Positions 34,763-44,205 of a stretch of DNA of 64,000 bases are shown in pieces. The stretch comes from Enterocloster lavalensis (GTDB lineage: Bacteria > Bacillota > Clostridia > Lachnospirales > Lachnospiraceae), in the NCBI RefSeq assembly GCF_902364025.1, contig NZ_CABJCG010000020.1, positions 55,977-119,976 of the forward strand, given 5' to 3'. Both the position numbers and the translations under genes were made by a program. Numbering within the stretch: the stretch's first letter is position 1; each line of letters begins with the position of its first letter. Under the pieces are notes generated by a model. The model did not search any database. It was not told where the DNA came from and was given only the letters and a program-made list of their open reading frames with translations.

Positions 34763-35752
34763 ATGGCAGTTACAATCAAGGACATTGCAAAAAAGGCGGG
34801 CGTATCCTATTCAACGGTATCCAGGGCATTGAACGATCAGAACGCTGACAAATCAGACAAGAAGAAGAGGATTTTAAGAATCGCCAAGGAGATGGGCTAC
34901 GTGCCCAACCAGGCGGCCATCAACCTTAAAATGTCAAGATCCTATGTGATCGGGCTCTATTTTTCCACGATCAGCAAGATGACCTCCCCCTTTGTGCTTC
35001 ACGATGTGCTGACCGGGGTCTACAGCGTGGTGGGCAGCCGGTACAATGTCGTGGTCAAGGGCATCGACATGCACGAGCCGGGCACGCTCAACCCCACCTA
35101 CTACGACGGCATCATCGTCCTATCCCAGCGGAATGAGGACCTGGCGTTCATGGAAGAGGTTATGGACAAGAACATCCCCATGGTGGTGATCTGCCGCACC
35201 GTGTTCCTGGACGTCCCCAATGTGACCACAGACGAGTCGCGGGCCGTGGAGAAGGCCATGGACTACCTGCTGGAAAACGGCCACAAAAACATCGGCGTGA
35301 TCGAGGGAGACCCGCGCCTGGATTCCACCAGGCTGCGCCACAGGGGATGGAGGGCAGCTGCCGAGGCCCACGGCCTCGATCCGGAGCGCATCCCGGTGGA
35401 GTACGGAAATTACCGTTTTACAAGCGGATATCAGGCGGCCAGGAAGCTGCTTGAGCAGGAACTGACCGCCATACTGTGCTTTAACGATGAGATGGCCTTC
35501 GGCGCCCGGGAAGCGATTGTGGAGCTGGGCCTTAAGGTTCCCGACGACATCTCCCTGATCGGATTCGACAACTGGGATATGTCGGGTTACGCCAGCATGA
35601 AGCTGACCACTGTGGAGCGGAACATGGGCGATATCGCAATCGAGGGCACCCGGATTCTCCTGCGCCGCCTGGAGGACGGAATCATCGACAACCGCAGAGT
35701 GTACCTGGAGAATAAACTGATCATCCGCGAGACGGTGAAGAAATTGAATTGA
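34763..35752 (+). CDS. LacI-family transcriptional regulator
   Basis: A 329-residue regulator. The helix-turn-helix and hinge are VTIKDIAKKAGVSYSTVSRALN and GYVPNQAAINLKMSRS; the sugar-binding domain resembles periplasmic binding proteins (TAILCFNDEMAFGAREAIVELG, ISLIGFDNWDMSGY). It probably controls importer 2, GH105 and perhaps GH28 through the CAAACGTTTG-type palindromes upstream. Its inducer would be a pectin-derived sugar; this is inferred from neighbours. Confidence 0.93.
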   Translation: MAVTIKDIAKKAGVSYSTVSRALNDQNADKSDKKKRILRIAKEMGYVPNQAAINLKMSRSYVIGLYFSTISKMTSPFVLHDVLTGVYSVVGSRYNVVVKGIDMHEPGTLNPTYYDGIIVLSQRNEDLAFMEEVMDKNIPMVVICRTVFLDVPNVTTDESRAVEKAMDYLLENGHKNIGVIEGDPRLDSTRLRHRGWRAAAEAHGLDPERIPVEYGNYRFTSGYQAARKLLEQELTAILCFNDEMAFGAREAIVELGLKVPDDISLIGFDNWDMSGYASMKLTTVERNMGDIAIEGTRILLRRLEDGIIDNRRVYLENKLIIRETVKKLN

Positions 35753-35803
35753 AAATGCCGCCGGACCGGAATGACTGCACCCCGATATTCTGCCTTAGAG
35801 ATG

Positions 35804-35857
35804 AAACGGGAGCGCTGCGAAATGACTATTTTTAGTCATGGAGCAGCGCTCCCGTTT
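35804..35857. terminator. Terminator after the LacI gene
   Basis: AAACGGGAGCGCTGC pairs with GCAGCGCTCCCGTTTT; an inner ATGACTA/TAGTCAT stem closes the loop. Confidence 0.88.
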
Positions 35858-35936
35858 TGTGGTTATAGAGACTGGGTGGGAGGGGCGGATCTGCCGGCAG
35901 TCTGAAGGGCGCTCAGCGAAAATATTCCGAAAAGAT

Positions 35937-35964
35937 TTGAATCGGCTATTCTGTATGCTATAAT
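35937..35964 (+). promoter_or_regulatory. Promoter of the large secreted protease gene
   Basis: TTGAAT, 16-bp spacer, TATAAT preceded by TG (extended -10). It leaves a leader of about 180 nt ahead of the gene. Confidence 0.6.
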
Positions 35965-36039
35965 AGAAAATATTTGGCGATGATAAAATCTTTTTTCGGA
36001 CGGAAATGCCCATCACATCAGCATTTCTGCCATATGAGA

Positions 36040-36140
36040 AAACGCCCTGCAAAAGGGGAAAAGGGTGCCGGAATGGCGCCCGGTTGATTTAGCGATACAG
36101 GCAATAAAAAACAGAAAATTCTGCAGGGCCGTTTTTGGTC
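36040..36140 (+). promoter_or_regulatory. Structured 5' leader, possible attenuator
   Basis: An outer stem CCCTGCA ... TGCAGGG encloses an inner perfect hairpin, GGGTGCC-GGAAT-GGCGCCC. The 3' half of the outer stem is followed by CCGTTTTTGG, so the closed form could act as a terminator. I do not recognise a known riboswitch consensus. Confidence 0.4.
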
Positions 36141-36153
36141 TGGTTAGGAGCGC

Positions 36154-39100
36154 ATGTACATGAGGGACAGACTAAAAAGAATCAGGACAAAAAGCAGAAT
36201 ATGGACAGCGCGTTTTCTGATCGTGGCGCTAGTCAGCTTTTCAGCGGAAACACTGGGCCCAATCCAGGCATGGGCTTCCCAGGCGTCTCCTGAAAATCAT
36301 GGGGACGGCTTTCCCGCGGAATATTTCTCCGGCCAGGGAGAAATATGGGAGAAACTGGAAACTAACGGCGAGGTTATGGTGGCATTTCCAAGCCAGATTG
36401 AGGCAGACATATCTTCTCCGGACGATGAGGACCGCTACTCCTTCCAACTGGAGGAAGAAAGCGATTTGACGTTGTCGCTGGAATCCGAATATCCCTGCGC
36501 CATGGAACTGATGTGCCAGGGGCAGGTAATCGGCGTTTCCGACCGGCCCTACAGCCAGATTCTGGAACCGAACGGACTGGAAGCGGGAACCTATACGGTG
36601 CGGGTCATACCCCGGGAACATGTGGATACCTCCACCTACACACTGCGCATTTCCCGTCAGAGCGACCGGAAAAAGCAGCCGGACTATTCGGAGGCGCACA
36701 TTGCCGGCACGCTGTTTGACCCTAAATCCCCATTCCGGGCAATCAATATCCGGAACGAGGAGGATAAAAACAGGGGCGGCAGCTCGGTGATGGCGATTCA
36801 TTATCTGGCCCACTGGCAGGGACCGGTGGATGAATCGGTGGTCCCTTATTATGATAAAGGCGATTTCAGCGAAAACCCCAGCGATTACATTCAATATAAA
36901 AAAGCAAAGCCCGACTTCCATGTACAAAATGCGGTCATATTGCCGGGATACCGGGAAAGCGGCGAACATATGGAACACTGGAAGAACGCGATTATGACAT
37001 ATGGGGCGGTTGATACCGGATTTTTTACCAGTTACAATTTCTGGGATAAAAATGAAGGCCCCGGTTATCCGGAGTGGGATTTTGAGTATTTTTATGTGCC
37101 GAAAGATTGGAATTACGAGAAATATGGAGGTCATGCCACCTTGATTGTGGGATGGGATGATACCGTTGAGCGGGAGAAATTCCGCATTACGGAAAGGGGA
37201 GAAGACGGTTCGATTATCCGCGAAACCATGCCGGAACGGGATGGGGCATGGATCTGTAAGGATTCTTATGAGGGGCTGACACCGGATTATTTTTATGTTT
37301 CCTACGAATCTCAGGATTTTGGAGGTCTGGAATTTACGCCCACGGCATTTGCTCCCCCGGAGAAGAACGACAACTATAATCATCTCTACAGCAATTCTCC
37401 CGGCGGGATGACGGATGCGGCGGCAAACTCCGAGGGCTTTTTAAGAGGCGTACAGACGTTTCAAAATGAAGGCGGCAGCGAACTTTTGAGGGCGGTGGGC
37501 TTTGCTGCAAACCAGAGTGAGCTTTCTTATGAGATAAGGGTTCGGATCGGGGATGGCCCGCTGGACCGGGTTAAATCCGGGTATTTGAAATATCCGGGCT
37601 TCTACACGGTCCGCCTGGACCAGGGCATTGTGATCCCGCCCGGTACGGCCTTTGAAATACATGTAGCTCTCAGCGGAGACAATGATAAGCGGATTTCATT
37701 TTACACATGCAAGAATGTGAAAGGCTGGATTGACGGTGTCAAGGAAATTCCTGGAAAATCCTACTATTATACGGACTGGGAGGGAGAGACGGAATGGATG
37801 GATGCCTCCGCAGAGGGAGAATATCCTTGCATTTACGCCTATACATATTCTCTGGGGAAACAGGATATCACCATCCTGGATAATAAGGAAGCGGCCGGAG
37901 AAATCGGAAAAGCCACGACTTCGGAGGCAGCCCGTGAGATACAGCGTGCCACCGCCTCGGAGGCTGACCAAGAAATACAGCGTGCCACCGCTTCGGAGGC
38001 GGATCGAGAAATACAACGTGCCACCGCTTCGGAGGCTGACCGAGAAATACAGCGTGCCACCGCTTCGGAGGCGAACCGTGAAATACAGCAGCCCGCCGCT
38101 TCCCAGACAGACCGGAACACAGACCGTGCCGCCGCTTCCAACGCGGAGCCGGATATTGAGCGTGCCACCCCCTCCCAGGCGGTCCTCAGGTATGATACCG
38201 CATCCGGGAGCAACGCCGCAAAAGTGGAGGAAAACGCCGAAGACGAAGAAAACGAATGGGAGGATGTCGTTCTGTTTGATGACAGTGAGGAGGCGGCGGC
38301 AGAGGCAGAGGCCGAGCGGGTGAAGGAACAGAACTTCCGGAGAATCCGGGAGGCGGAGTCCGGTGCGATTCCGAATGACAACCCAAATGAGTTTGAGGTC
38401 AATCCGCTGAACCTGGATTTCCCGGCCAAATACGATTCCAGGGACTACCACTTAATAACAAAGGCCAAGAACCAGGGAAACAGCAATCTCTGCTGGGCAT
38501 TTTCTGCAGCCGCAGCGCTGGAGACTGCCTATTTGAGATATGGGAATCAGATGATCGACTACCCCAGAGGATTAAATCTCGTATCCCGGGAAGCTCCGAT
38601 TGTGGACGGAACCATCTCATTAAAACTCAGAAAAGGGGAGGAAATCCCTTTGAACCTTTCAGCCGCCCTGTTTTCGGACAGTGAATCGTTCAATCCCGGA
38701 AGCCCTCAGATCTATTGGGAGATTTCCGGCGATTTGGGAAGCGTGGAGGGGGGACCGAAACTGTCGGAAAGCGGGCAGACGTTCTGCGCGCTGAAGGCGC
38801 TGGGACCGGGCCGGGTGACCGTAACCGCCGTCAGCATGGCGGATGTCAGCCTGAGAGTCTCGTGCCAGGTGGAGATTCTGGAAATGCTCACGGCCAGAGT
38901 CCGTATCGAACCGGAAACTATGACGATGGAGGTCGGGGAGACCGGGAATCTAAATACCACGGTGGAGGCCGATGAAGAATTGACGGTGATCTATTCCTCC
39001 GACAGACCCGATGTGGTCTCGGTGGATAAAAACGGGCGGGTAATGGCGTTGAAGCCCGGCACTGCGGTGATTACGGCAAAAGCGGGCGAAGGAAAAGCCG

Positions 39101-39594
39101 CCTGTACCATCACAGTGAACCACAGAGACAGCTCAGATTCCGATGATGACGGGGACTGGACCACGGCAGCCGGCCCGGGCGTTGCGGACACCGTCCGCGG
39201 AAGCTGGGAACCGGCCAATGGACAGTGGCGTTTCCAGAAGGAAGATGGAAGCTATGCCGCCTCCTCCTGGGAGCGGATCGGAGGCGTGTGGTATTATTTC
39301 AGAGAAGATACCTATGCGGCCTCCGGCTGGTTCCGGCAGGGAGATTTCTGGTATTACTTGAGCCGGGAGGCGGAAACTTTTGGCGGAATGCAGACCGGAT
39401 GGCTGTATGACCCGTCCTATGAGCGATGGTTTTATCTGGAAGAAAGCGGAACCATGGCGGTGGGGTGGAGGCAGATCGATGGAAAATGGTATTATTTTCA
39501 TGCGGTATCCGACGGTGAAATGGGCAAGATGTATGCAGGAGAACGGACTCCGGACGGATATATGGTAGGAACAGATGGCGAGTGGAGCCATTGA
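36154..39594 (+). CDS. Giant secreted papain-like (C1A) protease, catalytic halves in permuted order, with cell-wall-binding repeats
   Basis: 1146 residues. In order: signal peptide (to about residue 45); a PPC-like beta domain (55-170); the His half of a clostridial C1 protease (HYLAHWQGPVDESVV near 215-230, GGHATLIVGWDD with His about 327, WICKDSYEG near 370); a lectin-like domain (to about 570); a linker of about seven 12-residue repeats (REIQRATASEAD type, 585-680); then the Cys half (KNQGNSNLCWAFSAAAALE, Cys about 780); a bacterial Ig-like domain (about 925-1005); and C-terminal aromatic cell-wall-binding repeats (WYYFREDTYAASGWF, GKWYYFHAVSDG). Normally the Cys half comes first. The usual active-site Asn is Asp here (KDSYEG). 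The product is presumably an exported wall-attached protease or an inactive derivative. Confidence 0.82.
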   Translation: MYMRDRLKRIRTKSRIWTARFLIVALVSFSAETLGPIQAWASQASPENHGDGFPAEYFSGQGEIWEKLETNGEVMVAFPSQIEADISSPDDEDRYSFQLEEESDLTLSLESEYPCAMELMCQGQVIGVSDRPYSQILEPNGLEAGTYTVRVIPREHVDTSTYTLRISRQSDRKKQPDYSEAHIAGTLFDPKSPFRAINIRNEEDKNRGGSSVMAIHYLAHWQGPVDESVVPYYDKGDFSENPSDYIQYKKAKPDFHVQNAVILPGYRESGEHMEHWKNAIMTYGAVDTGFFTSYNFWDKNEGPGYPEWDFEYFYVPKDWNYEKYGGHATLIVGWDDTVEREKFRITERGEDGSIIRETMPERDGAWICKDSYEGLTPDYFYVSYESQDFGGLEFTPTAFAPPEKNDNYNHLYSNSPGGMTDAAANSEGFLRGVQTFQNEGGSELLRAVGFAANQSELSYEIRVRIGDGPLDRVKSGYLKYPGFYTVRLDQGIVIPPGTAFEIHVALSGDNDKRISFYTCKNVKGWIDGVKEIPGKSYYYTDWEGETEWMDASAEGEYPCIYAYTYSLGKQDITILDNKEAAGEIGKATTSEAAREIQRATASEADQEIQRATASEADREIQRATASEADREIQRATASEANREIQQPAASQTDRNTDRAAASNAEPDIERATPSQAVLRYDTASGSNAAKVEENAEDEENEWEDVVLFDDSEEAAAEAEAERVKEQNFRRIREAESGAIPNDNPNEFEVNPLNLDFPAKYDSRDYHLITKAKNQGNSNLCWAFSAAAALETAYLRYGNQMIDYPRGLNLVSREAPIVDGTISLKLRKGEEIPLNLSAALFSDSESFNPGSPQIYWEISGDLGSVEGGPKLSESGQTFCALKALGPGRVTVTAVSMADVSLRVSCQVEILEMLTARVRIEPETMTMEVGETGNLNTTVEADEELTVIYSSDRPDVVSVDKNGRVMALKPGTAVITAKAGEGKAACTITVNHRDSSDSDDDGDWTTAAGPGVADTVRGSWEPANGQWRFQKEDGSYAASSWERIGGVWYYFREDTYAASGWFRQGDFWYYLSREAETFGGMQTGWLYDPSYERWFYLEESGTMAVGWRQIDGKWYYFHAVSDGEMGKMYAGERTPDGYMVGTDGEWSH
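37905..38190 (+). repeat. 36-bp tandem repeat inside the protease gene
   Basis: Encodes 12-residue units of the type REIQRATASEAD. The central four are nearly identical at the DNA level and the outer ones degenerate. It separates the two halves of the protease domain. Confidence 0.88.
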
Positions 39595-39654
39595 CAGATT
39601 GAATTTCAGCAATAATGGGCCGTCGGCACAGCCTGCGGCCCGCTGCTTTCAAAC

Positions 39655-39825
39655 AAACAATAAATAAACCGCCTTGCCTGTGCAAGACGGTTAAACTTTT
39701 TAGGGGGGCCGGCTAAGGTGCGACCCTTAGCCGGTATGAGTATGAAAAAGCTTTGTGATTCCAAGTAATCACTTGAAACAAAGGCCTTGCTCACCTCTCG
39801 GTGAACATGTTATTATAATAGGCCA
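39655..39825 (-). ncRNA. Candidate small RNA, copy 2 of 2
   Basis: The second copy of the block at 19044-19235. Read on the minus strand it has TATTATAATAACATGT, AAAGCTTTTTCATACTCATA, a stem (CCGGCTAAGG / CCTTAGCCGG) followed by CCCCCC, and the hairpin at 39667-39692. Compared with copy 1, the stem sequence is different but pairing is conserved. An additional stem (CTTTGTGATT / AATCAC...CAAAG) lies near the 5' side. Coding potential on the plus strand is limited to about ten codons. Confidence 0.5.
39667..39692. terminator. Hairpin between protease gene and small RNA
   Basis: AACCGCCTTGC pairs with GCAAGACGGTT, with T-rich runs on both sides (CTTTTT on plus, TTTATTTATT on minus). It can end both converging transcripts. 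Confidence 0.7.
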
Positions 39826-39892
39826 GAATTGTGACAAAAGTATGTCTACACAATGAAAAAAACATAAAGAATATAAAAAACAAAAAAACCCT

Positions 39893-39920
39893 TTGAAAAC
39901 TTTGCGATATTGTATATAAT
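39893..39920 (+). promoter_or_regulatory. Promoter of mreB
   Basis: TTGAAA, 16-bp spacer, TATAAT, about 150 bp upstream of the mreB start. Confidence 0.6.
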
Positions 39921-40068
39921 AGAAGCAATGCAAGAATGGCAGTAGCCGCGCAACCCCTTATTTTACAAGCAAAAATGGGGTTTCCGACAGAGGCGGCGTG
40001 ACAGATGGGTACACTGTGTTCCGGGACAAGCCGCCCGGGATGCTTACAGCAAGGAGGAAATAAATTAT

Positions 40069-41088
40069 ATGTTTTCAATGATGTCAAATGATATTGGAAT
40101 TGACTTGGGAACCGCCAGTATCCTGGTGTACATCAAGGGTAAGGGCGTTGTGTTAAAAGAACCTTCCGTGGTCGCCATCGACCGCGACAGCAACAAGATT
40201 ATCACCTTCGGCGAGGAGGCCCGCCTGATGATCGGCCGTACGCCAGGCAACATCGTGGCCGTGCGCCCCCTGCGCCAGGGCGTGATCTCCGATTACACCA
40301 TCACCGAGAAGATGCTCAAATACTTCATCCGCAAGGCGGTGGGCAAGAAGACCCTGCGCAAGCCCAGAATCAGCGTGTGTATCCCCAGCGGTGCCACCGA
40401 GGTGGAGAAAAAGGCCGTGGAGGACGCCACCTACCAGGCCGGCGCAAGGGAAGTGGCCATCATTGAGGAGCCGGTGGCCGCAGCCATCGGAGCCGGAATC
40501 GACATCGGCAAGGCCTGCGGAAACATGATCGTGGACATCGGCGGCGGCACGGCCGACATCGCGGTCATCTCCTTAGGCGGCCCCGTGGTCAGCACCTCCA
40601 TCAAGGTGGCGGGCGACGACTTCGACGAGGCCCTGGTGCGCTACATGCGCAAAAAGCACAACCTGCTCATCGGCGAGCGGACCGCCGAGGAGATTAAGAT
40701 CAACGTGGGCGCGGCCTACCGTCGTCCCGAGGTCCTCACCATGGAGGTGAGAGGCCGTAACCTGGTAACCGGCCTGCCAAAGACCATTGTGGTGACCTCC
40801 GACGAGACGCTGGAGGCCCTGAGAGAGCCGGCCATGCAGATTGTGGACGCCGTGCACAACGTGCTGGAGCGCACCCCGCCGGAGCTGGCGGCGGATATCT
40901 TTGACCGCGGTATCGTGATGACCGGCGGCGGCTCCCTGCTCAGCGGCCTGGACGCCCTGATCGAGGAAAAGACGGGCATCAGCACCATGATCGCGGAGGA
41001 TCCCCTGACCGCGGTGGCCATCGGCACCGGCAAGTTTATCGAATTTGCCCACGGAATGGGTCTGGACGGGGAACGCGACGAATACTGA
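40069..41088 (+). CDS. mreB: Rod-shape protein MreB/Mbl (bacterial actin)
   Basis: A 339-residue actin homologue. The phosphate-1 loop is DIGIDLGTASILVYIKGKG, the adenosine/phosphate-2 region DIGGGTADIAVISLGG, and the C-terminal adenosine motif GIVMTGGGSLLSGL. It polymerises along the membrane and guides the elongation peptidoglycan machinery. The AAGGAGG ribosome-binding site fits the ATG. It is not followed by mreC/mreD, which suggests the monocistronic Mbl/MreBH-like version, but the recD2 gene is only 21 bp away and probably co-transcribed. Confidence 0.94.
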   Translation: MFSMMSNDIGIDLGTASILVYIKGKGVVLKEPSVVAIDRDSNKIITFGEEARLMIGRTPGNIVAVRPLRQGVISDYTITEKMLKYFIRKAVGKKTLRKPRISVCIPSGATEVEKKAVEDATYQAGAREVAIIEEPVAAAIGAGIDIGKACGNMIVDIGGGTADIAVISLGGPVVSTSIKVAGDDFDEALVRYMRKKHNLLIGERTAEEIKINVGAAYRRPEVLTMEVRGRNLVTGLPKTIVVTSDETLEALREPAMQIVDAVHNVLERTPPELAADIFDRGIVMTGGGSLLSGLDALIEEKTGISTMIAEDPLTAVAIGTGKFIEFAHGMGLDGERDEY

Positions 41089-41109
41089 TCCGGGGACTGA
41101 AAGCGCAAT

Positions 41110-43395
41110 ATGGCAACGATCACAGGATTTATTGAGAAAATCAAGTTCCGGAATGAGGAGAACGGCTACACGGTCCTGACCGCCACGGACCAGCACGACG
41201 GCGACGAGGTGGTCATGGTGGGAAACTTCGCCTATGTGGGCGAGGGTGACATGATCCAGGCCACGGGCCGTTTGACGGAACACCCCATATACGGTGAACA
41301 GCTGCAGGTGGAGAGCTACGAGATCAAGACTCCCGAGGACACGCTGTCCATGGAACGATATCTAGGCTCCGGTGCCATAAAAGGCATCGGGGCCGCTTTG
41401 GCTGCCCGGATTGTCCGCCATTTCAAGGCTGACACCTTCCGGATTATGGAGGAGGAGCCGGAGCGCCTCTCCGAGGTCAAAGGCATCAGCGAGAAGATGG
41501 CCATGGCCATCGCCGAGCAGGTGGAGGAGAAAAAGGACATGCGCCAGGCCATGATGTTCCTGCAGAACTACGGCATTTCCCTCAATCTCGCTGTAAAAAT
41601 TTACCAGGAGTACGGCCCCAAGCTCTACGGCATTTTGAAGGAAAATCCCTACCGGCTGGCCGACGACATTCCGGGCGTGGGCTTTAAGATGGCGGATGAG
41701 ATCGCCGGGAAGGTGGGCATTTTCACCGATTCCGACTACCGGGTGAAGGCGGGGATGCTCTACACCCTTCTGCAGGCGGTGGGAAACGGACATACATACC
41801 TGCCGTTAAACGAGCTGCTAAAGGAAGCCTCCGAGCTGCTGAAGGTGGCCCCCTCCGCTATGGACAAGCACCTGATGGACATGCAGATGGAGAAGCGCCT
41901 GGTGGTGAAAAATACCCCGGAGGGGCAGATCGTCTACTCCTCCCAGTATTATTACCTGGAACTGAACACGGCCCGGATGCTCCACGACTTAAACATCCGC
42001 GGCGGCATCCCGGAGACGGAGATCAAGAGCCGCCTGCTGAAGGTGGAGCAGCAGGAATCCATTCAGCTGGACGGACTTCAGGAGCAGGCGGTGATGGAGG
42101 CGGTGAACAGCGGCCTGTTAATCATCACCGGCGGCCCCGGAACGGGAAAAACCACCACCATCAACACCATTATCCGCTACTTTGAGATGGAGGGCATGGA
42201 AATTCTTCTGGCAGCCCCCACCGGCCGCGCGGCCAAACGTATGACTGAGGCCACGGGCTGCGAGGCCAGAACCATCCACCGCCTGCTGGAGCTGGTACCC
42301 GCCCCCGCGGCCACGGCCCGGGATATCCCGGGGGCTCCCGGCGGCAAGGGTGGGCCGTCCGGCATGGCGGGGATGCATTTTGAGCGCAACGAGGAGAATC
42401 CGCTGGATGCGGACGTTATTATCATAGACGAGATGTCCATGGTGGACATTCACCTCATGCACGCCCTGCTGCGGGCGGTGAATGTGGGAACCCGCCTGAT
42501 CCTGGTGGGCGATGTGGACCAGCTGCCCAGCGTGGGCCCGGGAAACGTGCTGCGGGACATGATCGATTCCCAGTGCTTCAACATGGTCAAGCTGACCCGC
42601 ATTTTCCGGCAGGCGGCTCAGAGCGACATTATCGTGAACGCCCACCGGATCAACGAGGGCCAGCCGGTGGACCTGGCCAAGCGCAGCAACGATTTCCTGT
42701 TCATCCGCCGGGAGAACCCGGACGCCATCATAAGCGCCATGGTCACGCTGATCCAGAAGAAGCTGCCCGGCTACGTCAAGGCCCAGCCCTACGACATCCA
42801 GGTGATGACGCCCATGCGCAAGGGAGCCCTGGGAGTGGAGCGGCTGAACCAGATTCTCCAGAGCTTCTTAAATCCGCCGGACAAGACCAAGACGGAAAAG
42901 GAATCCGGCGGCACCATCTACCGGGTGGGTGACAAGGTCATGCAGATCCGGAACAACTACCAGATGGAGTGGGAGATTGTGAACCGCTACGGAATCCCCA
43001 TTGAGACCGGGAGCGGAATCTTCAACGGCGACATGGGCATCATCCGGGAGATCAACGACTACGCTGAGCTTCTCACCGTGGAGTTCGACGAGGGCAAGCG
43101 GGTGGAGTACAGCTTCAAGCAGCTGGAAGAGCTGGAGCTGGCCTACGCCATCACCATCCACAAGTCCCAGGGCAGCGAGTACCCTGCGGTGATCATCCCC
43201 ATGCACAGCGGCCCGCGGATGCTCATGACCCGGAACCTGATCTACACCGCCGTCACCCGCGCCCGTACCTGCGTCTGCCTGGTGGGCCTGCCGGAGGTAT
43301 TTGCCGCCATGGCCGGCAACAGCATGGAACAGAAGCGCTACACAGGGCTGCGGCAGCGGATTGAAGAGCTGTATGCGTTGGAGGAAGAGGAGTAG
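41110..43395 (+). CDS. recD2: RecD2 ATP-dependent DNA helicase
   Basis: A 761-residue SF1B 5'-3' helicase. The N-terminal region has the OB-like segment ITGFIEKIKFRNEENGYTVL and helix-hairpin-helix repeats (IKGIGAALAARIVRHFKAD). Motif I is GGPGTGKTTTINT (residues 341-353); motif II is IIDEMSMVD; the C-terminal UvrD-like motifs are YAITIHKSQGSEYPAV and NLIYTAVTRART. RecD2 lacks RecBC partners and helps in fork restart and mismatch repair in Firmicutes. It is immediately followed by the comF-type gene. Confidence 0.95.
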   Translation: MATITGFIEKIKFRNEENGYTVLTATDQHDGDEVVMVGNFAYVGEGDMIQATGRLTEHPIYGEQLQVESYEIKTPEDTLSMERYLGSGAIKGIGAALAARIVRHFKADTFRIMEEEPERLSEVKGISEKMAMAIAEQVEEKKDMRQAMMFLQNYGISLNLAVKIYQEYGPKLYGILKENPYRLADDIPGVGFKMADEIAGKVGIFTDSDYRVKAGMLYTLLQAVGNGHTYLPLNELLKEASELLKVAPSAMDKHLMDMQMEKRLVVKNTPEGQIVYSSQYYYLELNTARMLHDLNIRGGIPETEIKSRLLKVEQQESIQLDGLQEQAVMEAVNSGLLIITGGPGTGKTTTINTIIRYFEMEGMEILLAAPTGRAAKRMTEATGCEARTIHRLLELVPAPAATARDIPGAPGGKGGPSGMAGMHFERNEENPLDADVIIIDEMSMVDIHLMHALLRAVNVGTRLILVGDVDQLPSVGPGNVLRDMIDSQCFNMVKLTRIFRQAAQSDIIVNAHRINEGQPVDLAKRSNDFLFIRRENPDAIISAMVTLIQKKLPGYVKAQPYDIQVMTPMRKGALGVERLNQILQSFLNPPDKTKTEKESGGTIYRVGDKVMQIRNNYQMEWEIVNRYGIPIETGSGIFNGDMGIIREINDYAELLTVEFDEGKRVEYSFKQLEELELAYAITIHKSQGSEYPAVIIPMHSGPRMLMTRNLIYTAVTRARTCVCLVGLPEVFAAMAGNSMEQKRYTGLRQRIEELYALEEEE

Positions 43396-43416
43396 GTTCC
43401 ACATCCGGAGGTGCTG

Positions 43417-44139
43417 ATGATTTTAAAATCCCTGACAGACTGCGCAATCGATGCGCTCTTTCCCCGCCGCTGCCCGGTCTGCGGCCGCATCGTCGTGCCC
43501 AGGGGGCGTCTGATCTGCCCCGGCTGCATGAACCGCCTGTCCTGGGTAAAACAGCCCGTCTGCAAGTCCTGCGGCAAGGAACTGTCCGTGGACACGGTGG
43601 AATATTGCTTCGACTGCGCACGCCGTCCCCGCAGCTTTGTATACGGCCGCGCCCTGATCAATTACAACGAAGCGGCTTCCCGCTCCATGGCCCAGATCAA
43701 GTACAACAACCGGCGGGAATACCTGGACTACTACGCCGGGGAGATGGTCCGCCGGCTTGGCCCTGCCGTTAAGGCGATGAAGGCTCAGGCCTTGGTTCCG
43801 GTGCCCGTCCACCCGGAGCGTTTGAAAACCAGGGGCTTCAACCAGGCGGAGGAGCTGGCACGGCGTCTGTCCGGCGGCCTGGGGCTGCCTGTGGAAACCG
43901 GCCTTCTGTCCCGCAACAAAAACACCGCGCCCCAGAAAGACCTAAACCCTGCCCAGCGCCTGAAAAACCTGGAGGAGGCATTTTCGGCAAAACGACCCCG
44001 GACAGGGCTTACATCCGTGATTTTGGTGGACGATATCTACACCACCGGCAGCACGGTGGAGGCCTGCAGCCGGGTTTTGACGCGGGCCGGCGTTTCCAGG
44101 GTATATTTTCTTTGTATCTGCATCGGAGGCGGGCGCTGA
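43417..44139 (+). CDS. ComF-family phosphoribosyltransferase-like protein
   Basis: About 240 residues. The N-terminal zinc-finger region has three CxxC pairs (FPRRCPVCG, ICPGCMNRL, CKSCGKEL) and a fourth (CFDCA). The C-terminal PRTase domain has the PRPP motif VILVDDIYTTGSTVEACSRV. ComFC proteins take part in DNA uptake for transformation and perhaps in purine-related metabolism. The start at 43417 sits behind CCGGAGG; a GTG at 43411 overlaps that site. The recD2-comF order is often seen in Lachnospiraceae. Confidence 0.9.
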   Translation: MILKSLTDCAIDALFPRRCPVCGRIVVPRGRLICPGCMNRLSWVKQPVCKSCGKELSVDTVEYCFDCARRPRSFVYGRALINYNEAASRSMAQIKYNNRREYLDYYAGEMVRRLGPAVKAMKAQALVPVPVHPERLKTRGFNQAEELARRLSGGLGLPVETGLLSRNKNTAPQKDLNPAQRLKNLEEAFSAKRPRTGLTSVILVDDIYTTGSTVEACSRVLTRAGVSRVYFLCICIGGGR

Positions 44140-44205
44140 GCCCCGCGCGGCTGGAATGCGGTTTCATGCCGGAAACCGGCGAAGGATGAATTGGGAGGAA
44201 GAAAA

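Noticed and set aside
36040..36140. Cyclic-di-GMP, THF or cobalamin riboswitch ahead of the protease
   Set aside because: None of the conserved core motifs of these classes can be found; only unnamed stems are visible.
38399..38620. Frameshift or gene break in the large protease explaining the odd domain order
   Set aside because: A single uninterrupted frame runs from signal peptide to wall-binding repeats, so the order is encoded as such unless the assembly is wrong.
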